Below, in pieces: positions 1 to 7,722 of a stretch of 31,060 bases of DNA. Source of the stretch: an uncultured Bacteroidales bacterium (GTDB lineage Bacteria; Bacteroidota; Bacteroidia; Bacteroidales; Muribaculaceae); contig CATZGB010000035.1 in NCBI GenBank assembly GCA_958418815.1, positions 1 through 31,060 on the forward strand, in the 5' to 3' direction. The notes under the pieces were generated by a model that saw only the letters and a list, made by a program, of their open reading frames with translations, ran no database searches and had not been told where the DNA came from. The translations under genes and the position numbers were made by a program. Each line of letters begins with the position of its first letter. Position 1 is the stretch's first letter.

Positions 1-53
1 GCTAATGCCGACTTGAAAATCTATAATCAAGTCGGCTTTTTTCGGACGGATAC
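1..53. mobile_element. Probable insertion-sequence end (right terminal repeat at 29-53)
   Basis: Positions 29-53 reappear at 31010-31034 in inverted orientation with 23 of 25 bases identical, including an uninterrupted CGGACGGATAC. That is how the imperfect left and right terminal repeats of one insertion sequence would look. A terminator hairpin (7-36) abuts and partly overlaps the repeat, as expected downstream of a transposase gene that would lie left of the window. No transposase is visible, so the family cannot be named. Confidence 0.5.
7..42 (+). terminator. Rho-independent terminator at left edge
   Basis: A perfect 10-bp stem (GCCGACTTGA at 7-16, TCAAGTCGGC at 27-36) with a 10-base loop is followed by six T residues. 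It reads rightward and should terminate a gene that lies left of the window. Confidence 0.8.
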
Positions 54-394
54 ACTTTTTCATATTTGTATAAATATTAGTTACATCATACGGATATGTC
101 TTGCTTGATGTCAGATGGTTTGGGGATGGCCCAAGCCGATGTCAGTCAATGGGGCATACCCTAATACCAACTTGCGAATCTATTTGGCAAAGATACGCTA
201 AAAAATGTAAACTTCCAAATAAAAACAGCTTTTTGTGTGGATTGAAGTGGCAAACCGCTGAAAATGTCACGTCTACATTCGGTATCACTCGCTATCTGTC
301 ACTGTAAGACAACATTTGGGATTCATTGTGTGGCAACAGAACGCGCCGCGTCTGCTGCCGGTCGGGGCAGCTGGCGCGGCGTGTCAGAGGGTGG
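54..394. other. Non-coding stretch, no supported gene
   Basis: This 341-base stretch is more AT-rich than the genes that follow. Its short open frames resemble no known protein and lack a promoter or coding character. Only the hairpin near 344-381 stands out. It may be old intergenic DNA trimmed by the insertion at the left edge. Confidence 0.6.
344..381 (-). terminator. GC-rich hairpin downstream of thiL
   Basis: Two stacked stems, CGCCGCG (344-350) with CGCGGCG (375-381) and GCTGCC (354-359) with GGCAGC (366-371), are separated by a 3x3 internal loop. The hairpin lies 14 bases past the thiL stop codon. Only a weak T-rich stretch follows on the minus strand, so it may stall polymerase or protect the 3' end rather than act as a strong intrinsic terminator. 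Confidence 0.5.
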
Positions 395-1429
395 TTATTC
401 GGCCAGTGGATTCCAGCCTTGGGCCTTGATGGGGATTTCCGCGCCGTCGCGGGTGACGAGGGCGGCCCCGAGGGAGGGGGCTGTGATGTGGCCGATGACC
501 TTGATGCCGGGGATTTTCTTGATTTCCTCGTGGGCGTGGAGCGGGACGGTGAAGAGCAACTCGTAGTCTTCGCCGCCGTTCATGGCGGCGGTGACGAGGT
601 TCATGTTCAGTTCCTCGGCCATCAGGGCTGTCTGGTAGTCGATGGGGATGCGGTCTTCGTAGACGCGGCAGCCGACATCGGAGGCTTTGCAGATATGGAG
701 CAGTTCGGACGACAGGCCGTCGGAGACATCCATCATCGAGGTGGGGATGATGCCGTGGCGGGCGAGGTTCTCGACCACGTCGCGGCGTGCCTCGGGCTTG
801 AGCTGGCGCTCAATCAGATATTCCTTGCCGCCAAACTGGGGCACGAAGTCTTTCTGGCCGGCCGAGGCGACTTTCTCCCGTTCGAGCAGCTGCAGTCCCA
901 TGTAGGCCGCTCCGAGGTCGCCGGAGACACAGATGAGGTCGGTGTCCTTGGCTCCGGAGCGGTAGACGATGCGGTCGCGGGGGGCGTCGCCGATGGCTGT
1001 CACCGAGATCACCAGACCTGACCGGGAGGAGGTGGTGTCGCCACCGACGAGGTCGACTCCGTAGATTTCGCAGGCCAGGCGTATGCCGGCATACAGTTCC
1101 TCCATATGCTCGACGGTGAATCGGCGAGAGATGGCCAGCGACACCGTGATCTGGCGGGGATGGCCGTTCATGGCGTATATGTCGGAGAAGTTGACCACGG
1201 CGGCTTTGTAGCCGAGGTGTTTCAGCGGCACATAGGTGAGGTCGAAGTGTATCCCCTCGACCAGGAGGTCGGTGGAGACCAGCACGTCGGTGTCTTTGTA
1301 TTCCATGACGGCGCAGTCGTCGCCCACCCCTTTGAGCGAAGAGGGGTTGCGCAGGGGGAAGTCGCGTGTCAGGCGGTCAATCAGCCCGAACTCCCCGAGG
1401 GTGGATATTTCTGTGGCTTTTTCGTCCAT
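395..1429 (-). CDS. thiL: Thiamine-monophosphate kinase ThiL
   Basis: ThiL phosphorylates thiamine monophosphate with ATP to give thiamine diphosphate, the active cofactor, in the cytoplasm. The 344-residue length fits the AIR-synthase/ThiL superfamily. Family motifs are in order: the metal-binding GVGDDCAV (residues 34-41), DLLVEGIHF (54-62), GVDLVGGDTT (124-133) and a later MMDVSDGLSSEL. It is the last gene of a four-gene minus-strand operon, 24 bases after punA. No other thiamine genes are in the window, so its placement reflects conserved housekeeping order, not a thiamine cluster. No key residue appears to be missing. Confidence 0.97.
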   Translation of the reverse strand: MDEKATEISTLGEFGLIDRLTRDFPLRNPSSLKGVGDDCAVMEYKDTDVLVSTDLLVEGIHFDLTYVPLKHLGYKAAVVNFSDIYAMNGHPRQITVSLAISRRFTVEHMEELYAGIRLACEIYGVDLVGGDTTSSRSGLVISVTAIGDAPRDRIVYRSGAKDTDLICVSGDLGAAYMGLQLLEREKVASAGQKDFVPQFGGKEYLIERQLKPEARRDVVENLARHGIIPTSMMDVSDGLSSELLHICKASDVGCRVYEDRIPIDYQTALMAEELNMNLVTAAMNGGEDYELLFTVPLHAHEEIKKIPGIKVIGHITAPSLGAALVTRDGAEIPIKAQGWNPLAE

Positions 1430-1453
1430 TTTGTGTCTGGGTTACTTGGAATG

Positions 1454-2266
1454 TCAGAGGCGGCCTACGAGTTCCTGCACGAGCATCTTGGTGACAGGCT
1501 CGGCGGTGATGGCTGCCTGCTGCACCTCCTCGTGGGTGGGCACCTGGGTGATGTCCTTGCCGCCGAGGTCGGTGATGACGGAGAGGCCGAACACCTCCAT
1601 GCCGCCGTGGTTGGCGACGATGACTTCGGGGACGGTCGACATGCCGACGGCGTCGCCGCCGATGATGCGGAAGTATTCATATTCGGCGGGGGTCTCGAAG
1701 GTGGGTCCGGTGGTGCCGACATACACGCCGTGCATCAGCCTGATGCCTTTCTCCTGGGCGATCTGGTCGGCGATGGCCACCAGGCGTTTCGAGTAGGCTT
1801 CGGTCATTGCGGGGAAGCGTGTGCCCAGCTCGTTGTAGTTCTTTCCGCGGAGGGGATTCTCGGGGAAGAGGTTGATGTGGTCTGTGATCACCATGACGTC
1901 GCCGACGAGGAACTCTTTGTTCATTCCGCCTGCGGCGTTTGACACGATGAGGGTCTCCACGCCCAGGGCGCGCATCACGCGGACGGGGAAGGTGACGGTC
2001 TTCATGTCATATCCCTCGTAGTAGTGGAAACGGCCCTGCATGGCCATCACGCGCTTGCCGGCGAGCGAGCCGAAGATGAAGTTGCCGCTGTGGCCTTCGA
2101 CGGTCGAGACCGGGAAGTTGGGAATCTCGGAGTAGGGGATGACGGTCTTGTCCTCGATGAGGTCGGCGATGGGGCCGAGGCCTGTGCCGAGGATGATTGC
2201 GATTTTGGGCATGTCGCTCACTTTCGAGCGGAGGAATTCTGCTGTCTGGTTGATTTTTTCTAACAT
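1454..2266 (-). CDS. punA: Purine nucleoside phosphorylase (trimeric PNP/MTAP family)
   Basis: This enzyme splits purine (deoxy)ribonucleosides with phosphate into free base and (deoxy)ribose 1-phosphate for purine salvage. The 270 residues carry the trimeric PNP motifs: phosphate-binding GTGLGP near residue 27, VEGHSG, MQGRFHYYEGY, SNAAGGMN, GPTFETPAEYE with the purine-contacting Glu, and GMSTVPEVIVANH. The residue equivalent to human Asn243, which sets preference for 6-oxopurines, is Asp here (D233, in SVITD; codon 1568-1570). MTAP-type enzymes that use adenine nucleosides also carry Asp there, so substrate range may be broader than inosine and guanosine. The gene lies 112 bases after lpxK and 24 before thiL. 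The 2267-2378 gap holds a 6-bp GTCCCG/CGGGAC hairpin (2296-2324). Confidence 0.95.
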   Translation of the reverse strand: MLEKINQTAEFLRSKVSDMPKIAIILGTGLGPIADLIEDKTVIPYSEIPNFPVSTVEGHSGNFIFGSLAGKRVMAMQGRFHYYEGYDMKTVTFPVRVMRALGVETLIVSNAAGGMNKEFLVGDVMVITDHINLFPENPLRGKNYNELGTRFPAMTEAYSKRLVAIADQIAQEKGIRLMHGVYVGTTGPTFETPAEYEYFRIIGGDAVGMSTVPEVIVANHGGMEVFGLSVITDLGGKDITQVPTHEEVQQAAITAEPVTKMLVQELVGRL

Positions 2267-2378
2267 GGGATGTAAGATTAACCGGTAAATGTTATGTCCC
2301 GTGCCGGTTTTCCAGAGGCGGGACTTATGTTGAAACGTCGGGGAGAGTTGGTTGGTTCGGTCGGTGTGGGATGGCTGG

Positions 2379-3467
2379 TCACCTTATGGAGTTGAGCAGC
2401 AGTTTCTGCAGCTCGTCGTCGAAGGTGTCGACGTTGTGTGGGTCGAACTTGACTTTCACAGGGAGATAATAGGCGCAGTCTTTCAGCTCCTGGGGGAAGT
2501 AGGGGTTGTTGATCAGGCGTACTGCGTCTTTTTCGGTGGTTATCAGCAGTTTCCGCTCGCCATCCATTTCGTTGAAGCGACGCAGGAGGCTGTCGAGGTC
2601 GCGGCGGGTGAAGTTGTGGTGGTCGGGATACTGCCTGACTTTCACTTTCGCGTGGAACCCGCGCAGGTGTCTCACGAATGGCTTGGGGTTGGCGATGCCG
2701 GAAACTGCCAGGATGGAGTCTGTCTCTGTCAGCCAGCTCAGGTAGGGGGGCTGCAGGGCTTCGTCGGGAAAGAGGGGCTGGAGCGGGGAGTATTCGACAG
2801 CCGAGAAGAACAGTCCCTGGTAGGGGAAGAGTTTGAGGCTGTTCTTGAAGATGCGGTACTCGATTGCCTTGAGCCTCTCGGGGCATTTGGTGACCACCAC
2901 CATGTCGGCGCGGTAGATTGCGCCCATCGGTTCGCGCAGCCGTCCGTAGGGGAGGAGCGAGTCTGAGAAGACGGGGGCGTTGAAGTCGGTCAGGACTATC
3001 GAGACGGTAGGCTTGACATATCTGTGCTGAAACGCGTCATCGAGCACTATCAGGTTGATTTTAGGGTCGATGCGCAGCAGCTCCTCGATTCCGGCGCAAC
3101 GGTCTTCGCAGACGGCCACGGATATGTCGCGACCGAATTTCTGGTAGATCTGGTATGGCTCGTCGCCGATGTCAAGGGGGGTGGAGCGGCGGGTGGCAAG
3201 CACGAAACCTTTGGTCTTCCGCTTGTAGCCGCGTGATATCATGCCGATGCGGTATTTGAATTTCAGCAGGTCGAGGATGTACTCGACGTGGGGGGTCTTG
3301 CCTGTGCCGCCGACGGCGAGGTTGCCCACCACCACTACCGGCACGTCAAACTCGCGCTGTTTCAGGATGCGCCACTTGAACATCAGGTTGCGTATCCCTA
3401 CCCCCATGCCGTACAACTTCGACGCGGGGAGAAGCAAGAGGTTGGATATGAGTTTGTTTTTTGTCAC
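2379..3467 (-). CDS. lpxK: Tetraacyldisaccharide 4'-kinase LpxK
   Basis: LpxK adds the 4'-phosphate to the lipid A disaccharide precursor at the inner membrane, the sixth step of lipid A synthesis. The 362-residue protein has a hydrophobic N-terminus for membrane association, the Walker A loop GNLAVGGTGKT (residues 48-58), then ISRGYKRK, GDEPYQIYQKF and the acidic VLDDAFQHR typical of the family. The start is GTG at 3465-3467 and overlaps the sppA stop as GTGA (3464-3467), so translation is probably coupled to sppA. It has an outer-membrane biogenesis role beside an envelope protease, a common order in Bacteroidales. Confidence 0.97.
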   Translation of the reverse strand: MTKNKLISNLLLLPASKLYGMGVGIRNLMFKWRILKQREFDVPVVVVGNLAVGGTGKTPHVEYILDLLKFKYRIGMISRGYKRKTKGFVLATRRSTPLDIGDEPYQIYQKFGRDISVAVCEDRCAGIEELLRIDPKINLIVLDDAFQHRYVKPTVSIVLTDFNAPVFSDSLLPYGRLREPMGAIYRADMVVVTKCPERLKAIEYRIFKNSLKLFPYQGLFFSAVEYSPLQPLFPDEALQPPYLSWLTETDSILAVSGIANPKPFVRHLRGFHAKVKVRQYPDHHNFTRRDLDSLLRRFNEMDGERKLLITTEKDAVRLINNPYFPQELKDCAYYLPVKVKFDPHNVDTFDDELQKLLLNSIR

Positions 3468-5236
3468 TGCAAGGTCATCGGCATCATGCGGGCCTGTACG
3501 GGCTCAAGGTTCTGGATACGTTTCAGCTCCATGTAGACGGGGTAATATTCCCCGAGCTCCTCGCGGAGGGCGTTGGCTTTGACCTGGGTGGGCATCTCGG
3601 CGATCACGTCCCAGAATGATTTCTCGACGTCGGGGTAGACCACCACCTGGTATTTGCGGTAGTTCATCCGCTTGGCGAGCGCCTCGATGGTGGCGTCAAG
3701 TCCGCCCAGCTCGTCTACAAGTCCGATCTTGAGGGCTGTCTTGCCGTCCCAGACGCGTCCCTCGCCGATGGCCTTGATGGAGTCCTGGGGGATGTGGCGT
3801 CCTTCGGCGCAGCGTGAGGTGAAAAGCTCGTAGCCGCGGTTTATCGATGACTGCAGGCGGTCGGCCTGGTAGGGGGTGGCGGGCTCGACCAGCGAGGGGA
3901 ACGCGCCGTTGGCGTTGGTGGTGACAATGCCGAAGTTGACCCCCAGCTTGTCGTTGAGGAGCTGTTTGGCGCAGGGAATCATACCGAATATGCCGATGGA
4001 GCCGGTGAGGGTGAAAGCCTCGGCGTAGATTTTCTCGGCGCCTGATGAGATGTAGTATCCTCCCGAGGCGGCGTAGTCGCCCATCGAGACGTAGAAGGTC
4101 TTGCCTTTCGACTTGAAGACCTCGAGGGCATGCCAAATCTGCTCGGAGGCGTAGGCCGAGCCGCCCCCTGAGTTGACACGCAAGACGAGCGCCTGGATGT
4201 CGTCATCCTTGGCGAGCTCGAGTATGTCGGGGACCACCTGGCTGGCGGAGATGCCTCCGTTGCCGTTGTCGGTGATGTCGCCGCAAGCGTAGTAGACGGC
4301 GATTTTGTTTTTGTCTTTCTTCTCGTGGGGGGCTTCCAACGAGGCGTTGTAAGTCGCGTAGTCGACCATGCGGAGGTCTTTGCCGGGCTTGACGTTGGTC
4401 AGGCCTTTCAGCTCCTCCTCGACTTCGTCGGCGTATTTGAGTTCGTCGACCACCTTCATGTCGACAAGGCGCTCGGCTGAGTCAAACGCCACCAGTGAGT
4501 CGGCCCACTGGTTGACGGTCTCCACTTTCACGCTCCGGTTCTCGGCGATTCGTGAGGCGATTCCTCCCCAGATGCTGTTGCTGAAGTGTTGTATCATCTC
4601 GCGGTTGGCGTCGCTCATATTCTCGAGGATGTATGGCTCGACGGCGCTCTTGTAGGTGCCGACCTTGAAAATCTGCATCTCTACCCCGACTTTGTCGAGC
4701 AGCCCTTTGAAGAAGGGGATGGCGCTGGCGAGGCCCCTGATGTCGACGCTGCCTACTGGGTTGAGGTACAGGTAGTCGGCGCATGAGGCCATATAGTAGT
4801 CGCCCTGGGTGTAGCCGTCGGCGTAGGCCAGGATCCATTTGCCAGACTTCTTGAAGTCGGCCAGGGCGCGGGCGATGGCCTCGCGGGTGGCCAGTCCGGC
4901 GGCAGAGCCGTCACATTTGAGGTATATCCCCTCGATGCGGTCGTCATCCTTAGCGGCGTTGATGGCGCGCAGTATGTTGGCGAGGGTCTGTGCGTCGGGG
5001 GTCTTGTTGAGCACGGCCTCGAAGTCGCGGGGACTGTGGCGTTCCTCTATGGTGGAGTCGAAGCATATCATCAGCACTGACTCGTCCTCGACGGATGTGT
5101 TGGCTGACTGGGAGCTGACGAGCGCTGACGCGGCAGTCCCGATGACAACGGCGAATCCGACGACTACCAGGAGCATCATCGAAATCCAGAACCCGGCGAT
5201 TGCGCCGAGCATAGATATGAAAAAGTTTTTAAGCAT
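3464..5236 (-). CDS. sppA: Signal peptide peptidase SppA, 67K type
   Basis: SppA is a membrane-bound serine-lysine protease that degrades signal peptides left in the inner membrane after secretion. The 590 residues match the long double-domain form. One membrane segment lies near residues 10-40 and is followed by two ClpP-like domains. The general-base Lys is K177 (PFFKGLLDK), followed by VGTYKSAVEP, and the nucleophile is S391 in GDYAASGGYYIS; together they match the E. coli Lys209/Ser409 pair. It is the first gene of the sppA-lpxK-punA-thiL operon, with a canonical promoter at 5333-5364 and a leader of about 90 bases. Confidence 0.97.
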   Translation of the reverse strand: MLKNFFISMLGAIAGFWISMMLLVVVGFAVVIGTAASALVSSQSANTSVEDESVLMICFDSTIEERHSPRDFEAVLNKTPDAQTLANILRAINAAKDDDRIEGIYLKCDGSAAGLATREAIARALADFKKSGKWILAYADGYTQGDYYMASCADYLYLNPVGSVDIRGLASAIPFFKGLLDKVGVEMQIFKVGTYKSAVEPYILENMSDANREMIQHFSNSIWGGIASRIAENRSVKVETVNQWADSLVAFDSAERLVDMKVVDELKYADEVEEELKGLTNVKPGKDLRMVDYATYNASLEAPHEKKDKNKIAVYYACGDITDNGNGGISASQVVPDILELAKDDDIQALVLRVNSGGGSAYASEQIWHALEVFKSKGKTFYVSMGDYAASGGYYISSGAEKIYAEAFTLTGSIGIFGMIPCAKQLLNDKLGVNFGIVTTNANGAFPSLVEPATPYQADRLQSSINRGYELFTSRCAEGRHIPQDSIKAIGEGRVWDGKTALKIGLVDELGGLDATIEALAKRMNYRKYQVVVYPDVEKSFWDVIAEMPTQVKANALREELGEYYPVYMELKRIQNLEPVQARMMPMTLQ

Positions 5237-5332
5237 AAGACCGTGCTGAAATCATACAATGATTAGAGGCCATCCCGCGTTGTGAGGGGGCTTCTTGCGG
5301 TTGTCGGTCCGTCATGGACGGAAAAACTACTG

Positions 5333-5364
5333 CAAAAATAACTCAAAACTCCGTCATTCACAAA
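5333..5364 (-). promoter_or_regulatory. Promoter of sppA operon
   Basis: Reading the minus strand, TTTG (5364-5361), a 20-base spacer and TATTTTTG (5340-5333) match the Bacteroidota primary sigma consensus TTTG-N19-21-TAnnTTTG exactly. The predicted transcript start is near 5326. Confidence 0.8.
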
Positions 5365-5460
5365 TAATGGCGGGTTTTTCTTGAAAATTTGCATTTCGCC
5401 GTTGAATATCCTGTGGCGGGCGGCCTGGCAGGTGGCCGGCTCTGATGTGAGGGGGTAAAC

Positions 5461-5498
5461 GCAAACATCCTGCCGCTGTGAGGCGGCAGGATGTCTGC
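5461..5498 (-). terminator. Terminator of rpmB-rpmG-DUF4295 operon
   Basis: A long inverted repeat of about 16 bp with one mismatch closes on a 6-base loop; its core is CCTGCCGC with GCGGCAGG. It lies about 50 bases beyond the DUF4295 stop codon and is followed on the minus strand by the T-rich GTTTGCGTTTA. No other gene lies between. Confidence 0.7.
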
Positions 5499-5547
5499 GG
5501 GGGATGCCCGCTGGTCTTCCGGTTGGGCTGTGGCCCTTGAGGAAGTG

Positions 5548-5697
5548 TTATTTGAGGATGCCCTGTACTGCGTCGTTGGGGACCATCTGCTCCTGGAAGG
5601 TGTATGCGCCGGTCTTGGGCGACTTCACCATCTTGATTACCTTGGAGTAGGTACGGCCTTCGCCTTTCTGCAGCGATGCAACGGTTTTCTTTGCCAT
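5548..5697 (-). CDS. DUF4295 small protein, probable ribosomal protein bL38
   Basis: This 49-residue basic protein starts MAKKTVASLQKGEGR, continues with KVIKMVKSPKTGAYTF and ends QGILK. It matches the Bacteroidota-specific DUF4295 family in length and sequence, and it follows rpmG by 28 bases in the same orientation, its usual place. From memory, the Flavobacterium johnsoniae ribosome structure assigned this family to the large subunit as bL38; that name is recalled, not derived here. Frame, stop (5548-5550) and start ATG (5695-5697) were read directly from the sequence. Codon pattern and the downstream terminator support a real gene that length cut-offs easily miss. Confidence 0.93.
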   Translation of the reverse strand: MAKKTVASLQKGEGRTYSKVIKMVKSPKTGAYTFQEQMVPNDAVQGILK

Positions 5698-5725
5698 ATC
5701 TGGTTGTGATTAAGGATGTTAGATT

Positions 5726-5914
5726 TTATTTGATTTCCTTGTGAACGGTGACGCGCTTGAGGATGGGGTTGTATTTCTTCAGCTCAAGACGTTCGGTAGT
5801 GTTCTTGCGGTTCTTGGTGGTGATGTAGCGGGAAGTGCCGGGCATTCCGCTGGCCTTATGTTCGGTGCATTCGAGGATTACCTGCACGCGATTGCCTTTA
5901 GCTTTCTTTGCCAT
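5726..5914 (-). CDS. rpmG: 50S ribosomal protein L33 (bL33)
   Basis: bL33 is a small protein of the large ribosomal subunit. The 62 residues begin MAKKAKGNRVQVILEC and contain SRYITTKNRKNTTERLELKK, the core of the family. Only one cysteine is present, so this is the zinc-free form without the paired CxxC motifs. It lies 6 bases after rpmB and before DUF4295 and shares their promoter. Confidence 0.98.
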   Translation of the reverse strand: MAKKAKGNRVQVILECTEHKASGMPGTSRYITTKNRKNTTERLELKKYNPILKRVTVHKEIK

Positions 5915-5920
5915 TGTAGT

Positions 5921-6178
5921 TTAGAGGTCTAATGTTTTGATGTCAGTTAAATAACCCTTTTCATTCGCCTGCTTGAGGGCGGCGTCGAGGCCCATCTTGT
6001 TGATGGTGCGGAGGCCGGCGGCAGAGACGGTCAGGAGGATCCAGGTGTCTTGTTCCACCCAGTAGAACTTGCGGTTGAAAAGGTTCACATTGAAGCGACG
6101 CTTGGTGTGGCGCTTCGAGTGCGATACGTTATTACCTGTAATCGCTTTTTTGCCTGTAATCTGACAAATCTTTGACAT
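5921..6178 (-). CDS. rpmB: 50S ribosomal protein L28 (bL28)
   Basis: bL28 is a large-subunit ribosomal protein. The 85 residues begin MSKICQITGKKAITGNNVSH and include SKRHTKRRFNVNL and ISVSAAGLRTI-like core positions (here LTVSAAGLRTINK) typical of L28. It is the first gene of the rpmB-rpmG-DUF4295 operon. A promoter at 6297-6328 gives a leader of about 110 bases. Confidence 0.98.
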   Translation of the reverse strand: MSKICQITGKKAITGNNVSHSKRHTKRRFNVNLFNRKFYWVEQDTWILLTVSAAGLRTINKMGLDAALKQANEKGYLTDIKTLDL

Positions 6179-6296
6179 GGCTGTTTATTGTGATTTCTTG
6201 ATTAATACGTAGTTGCGTGGCCGCCATCTCAATTCTCATATCACCCGGAGCTGCATCTTTCTCCCGGCTTTCAAGGAGGTGCCACAAAACAGAGTG

Positions 6297-6328
6297 CAAA
6301 GTAAGTGATTTTTTTCGGGATGGGCAAA
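6297..6328 (-). promoter_or_regulatory. Promoter of rpmB operon
   Basis: On the minus strand, TTTG (6328-6325), a 20-base spacer and TTACTTTG (6304-6297) match the Bacteroidota consensus apart from one base of the -7 element. The predicted start is near 6290. Confidence 0.65.
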
Positions 6329-6331
6329 TTT

Positions 6332-6352
6332 TTCGGCAAAAAAGTTGCCGAA
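6332..6352. repeat. Perfect 8-bp inverted repeat between ABC permease and rpmB
   Basis: TTCGGCAA (6332-6339) and TTGCCGAA (6345-6352) can form a hairpin with a 5-base loop. It lies 54 bases after the permease stop and just upstream of the rpmB promoter, so it could end the ABC transcript or bind a regulator. A clean T-tract is missing in either direction. Confidence 0.5.
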
Positions 6353-6405
6353 CTTCTTTGTTTTGACCTGTTTGCGGGTGGCAGGGATGGCGGCGCGGCG
6401 GCGGG

Positions 6406-7722
6406 TCACTTGTAGCGGGCCCAGCGGATGAGGTCGCGCAGGGATGGTTTCTTGCCGTACATGAAGATGCCTATGCGGTAGATCTTGGCCGCAATCCAGA
6501 CCATGCCGAGGAACGACAGGTATAAGAGGCCGACGGCAAGCCATATCTCCCAGGATGGTATGCCGAAGGGCACGCGCATCAGCATCACCATGGGGGAGGT
6601 GAAGGGGATGACCGAGGTCCAGAACGCCAGGGTGGAGTTGGGGTCGGAGCCTGCGGTCATGCCGACGATGAGCCCCACGATGATGGGGAGGATGGCGAAG
6701 GAGGTGAGCTGCGATGCGTCCTGCACGTTGTCGACGGCCGACCCGATTGCGGCGAATATCGAGGCGTAGAAGAGGAATCCGCCGATGAGGAAGATGAGGA
6801 TGAAGCCGAAGAGCTTGGCGATGTAGCCAACGGAGCTGAACAGGGATATGGCGTTGAGCAGGTCGGGGTCAAGCGTGTCGGTGCCGGCCGAGAGGCTTCT
6901 GGTGTCGAGCATTGCCACTTGCTGGCCTACCTCGGCGGGAATCAGGAGGGGCAGCAGGAAGGCGGACATCGCGCACAGCAGCGCGCCCCAGATGACGATC
7001 TGCACCACGGCGACAAGTCCCACACCGAATATCTTGCCGAGCATCAGGTGGATGGGCTTGACCGAGGAGACTACGAGTTCAAGCACGCGGTTGTTCTTCT
7101 CCTCGATGATGGAGGTCATGACGAGCTGGCCGTACATCAGCAGGAACATATATAGGAGGAAGGTCATGAACATGCCGATGCCGAATGAGAGGGCCGACGA
7201 GGTCGCCTCGCCCGCGCCTGTCTCGTCGACGCGTATTGTTTGGAGGTTGACCTCCACGTTGGTCTCGTCGAGAATCTGCTGGAGGTTGTCGATGTCGTAG
7301 GCTTTCATCCTCTGGTCGCGTACTGCCTCCTTGATGAGGTTGCGGATGGCGCTTTCGGTCTCGACCGAGCCTCCTTCGTGGAGAAACAGCATGGCCGACG
7401 ACGGCCGCGCCACGATGTCGGCTGGAATCGACAGGACCCCGTAATAGCCTGAGTCGTGTATCGCGGAGTCGGCCGACGCGGAGGATGTGACGAATGTGAG
7501 GTGGTCGAGTCCGGCGTCCTGGAGGACGGGCATTACCACGCCGCTCTGGTCACACACGGCTATTGTCTTGTCAGACGGGGTGGAGAATATGGCGATGAGA
7601 GCCGGAAGGGCCATCATCAGCAGCATCAGCAACGGCATCAGAAGCGTTGTGACGATGAAGCTTTTCTTGCCGACGCGCTCCATAAACTCGCGGCGGACGA
7701 TTATTCCGAGATTATTGTTCAT
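6406..7722 (-). CDS. ABC-2 type exporter permease (NatB-like)
   Basis: This is the membrane half of an ABC exporter. The 438 residues show one N-terminal membrane segment (about 20-46), a roughly 130-residue extracytoplasmic domain, then about five further membrane segments in the C-terminal half. That is the ABC-2 layout of NatB-like sodium/drug exporters. The motif EEKNNRVLELVVSSVKP before the membrane cluster is typical of the family. Its start overlaps the ATPase gene by 11 bases, so the two subunits are co-translated. The substrate cannot be read from sequence; Na+ export is only the family precedent. Confidence 0.93.
   Translation of the reverse strand: MNNNLGIIVRREFMERVGKKSFIVTTLLMPLLMLLMMALPALIAIFSTPSDKTIAVCDQSGVVMPVLQDAGLDHLTFVTSSASADSAIHDSGYYGVLSIPADIVARPSSAMLFLHEGGSVETESAIRNLIKEAVRDQRMKAYDIDNLQQILDETNVEVNLQTIRVDETGAGEATSSALSFGIGMFMTFLLYMFLLMYGQLVMTSIIEEKNNRVLELVVSSVKPIHLMLGKIFGVGLVAVVQIVIWGALLCAMSAFLLPLLIPAEVGQQVAMLDTRSLSAGTDTLDPDLLNAISLFSSVGYIAKLFGFILIFLIGGFLFYASIFAAIGSAVDNVQDASQLTSFAILPIIVGLIVGMTAGSDPNSTLAFWTSVIPFTSPMVMLMRVPFGIPSWEIWLAVGLLYLSFLGMVWIAAKIYRIGIFMYGKKPSLRDLIRWARYK

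Larger units (their letters stand above)
5237..5547. other. Intergenic region upstream of sppA
   Basis: This 311-base gap holds the sppA promoter (5333-5364) and the terminator hairpin of the rpmB-rpmG-DUF4295 operon (5461-5498). No additional gene was seen between them. Confidence 0.75.

Noticed and set aside
101..307. 68-codon open frame near the left edge
   Set aside because: No promoter, no family resemblance and low-complexity coding character; it lies in AT-rich intergenic DNA beside a probable insertion-sequence end.
326..1021. Long plus-strand open frame opposite thiL
   Set aside because: It is the shadow of thiL in GC-rich sequence, with Val/Gly/Asp-rich composition and no recognisable motif; thiL has full family motifs on the other strand.
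1106..1942. 278-codon plus-strand open frame spanning thiL and punA
   Set aside because: It overlaps two well-supported genes on the opposite strand and has the His/Val/Gly-rich composition of an antisense frame.
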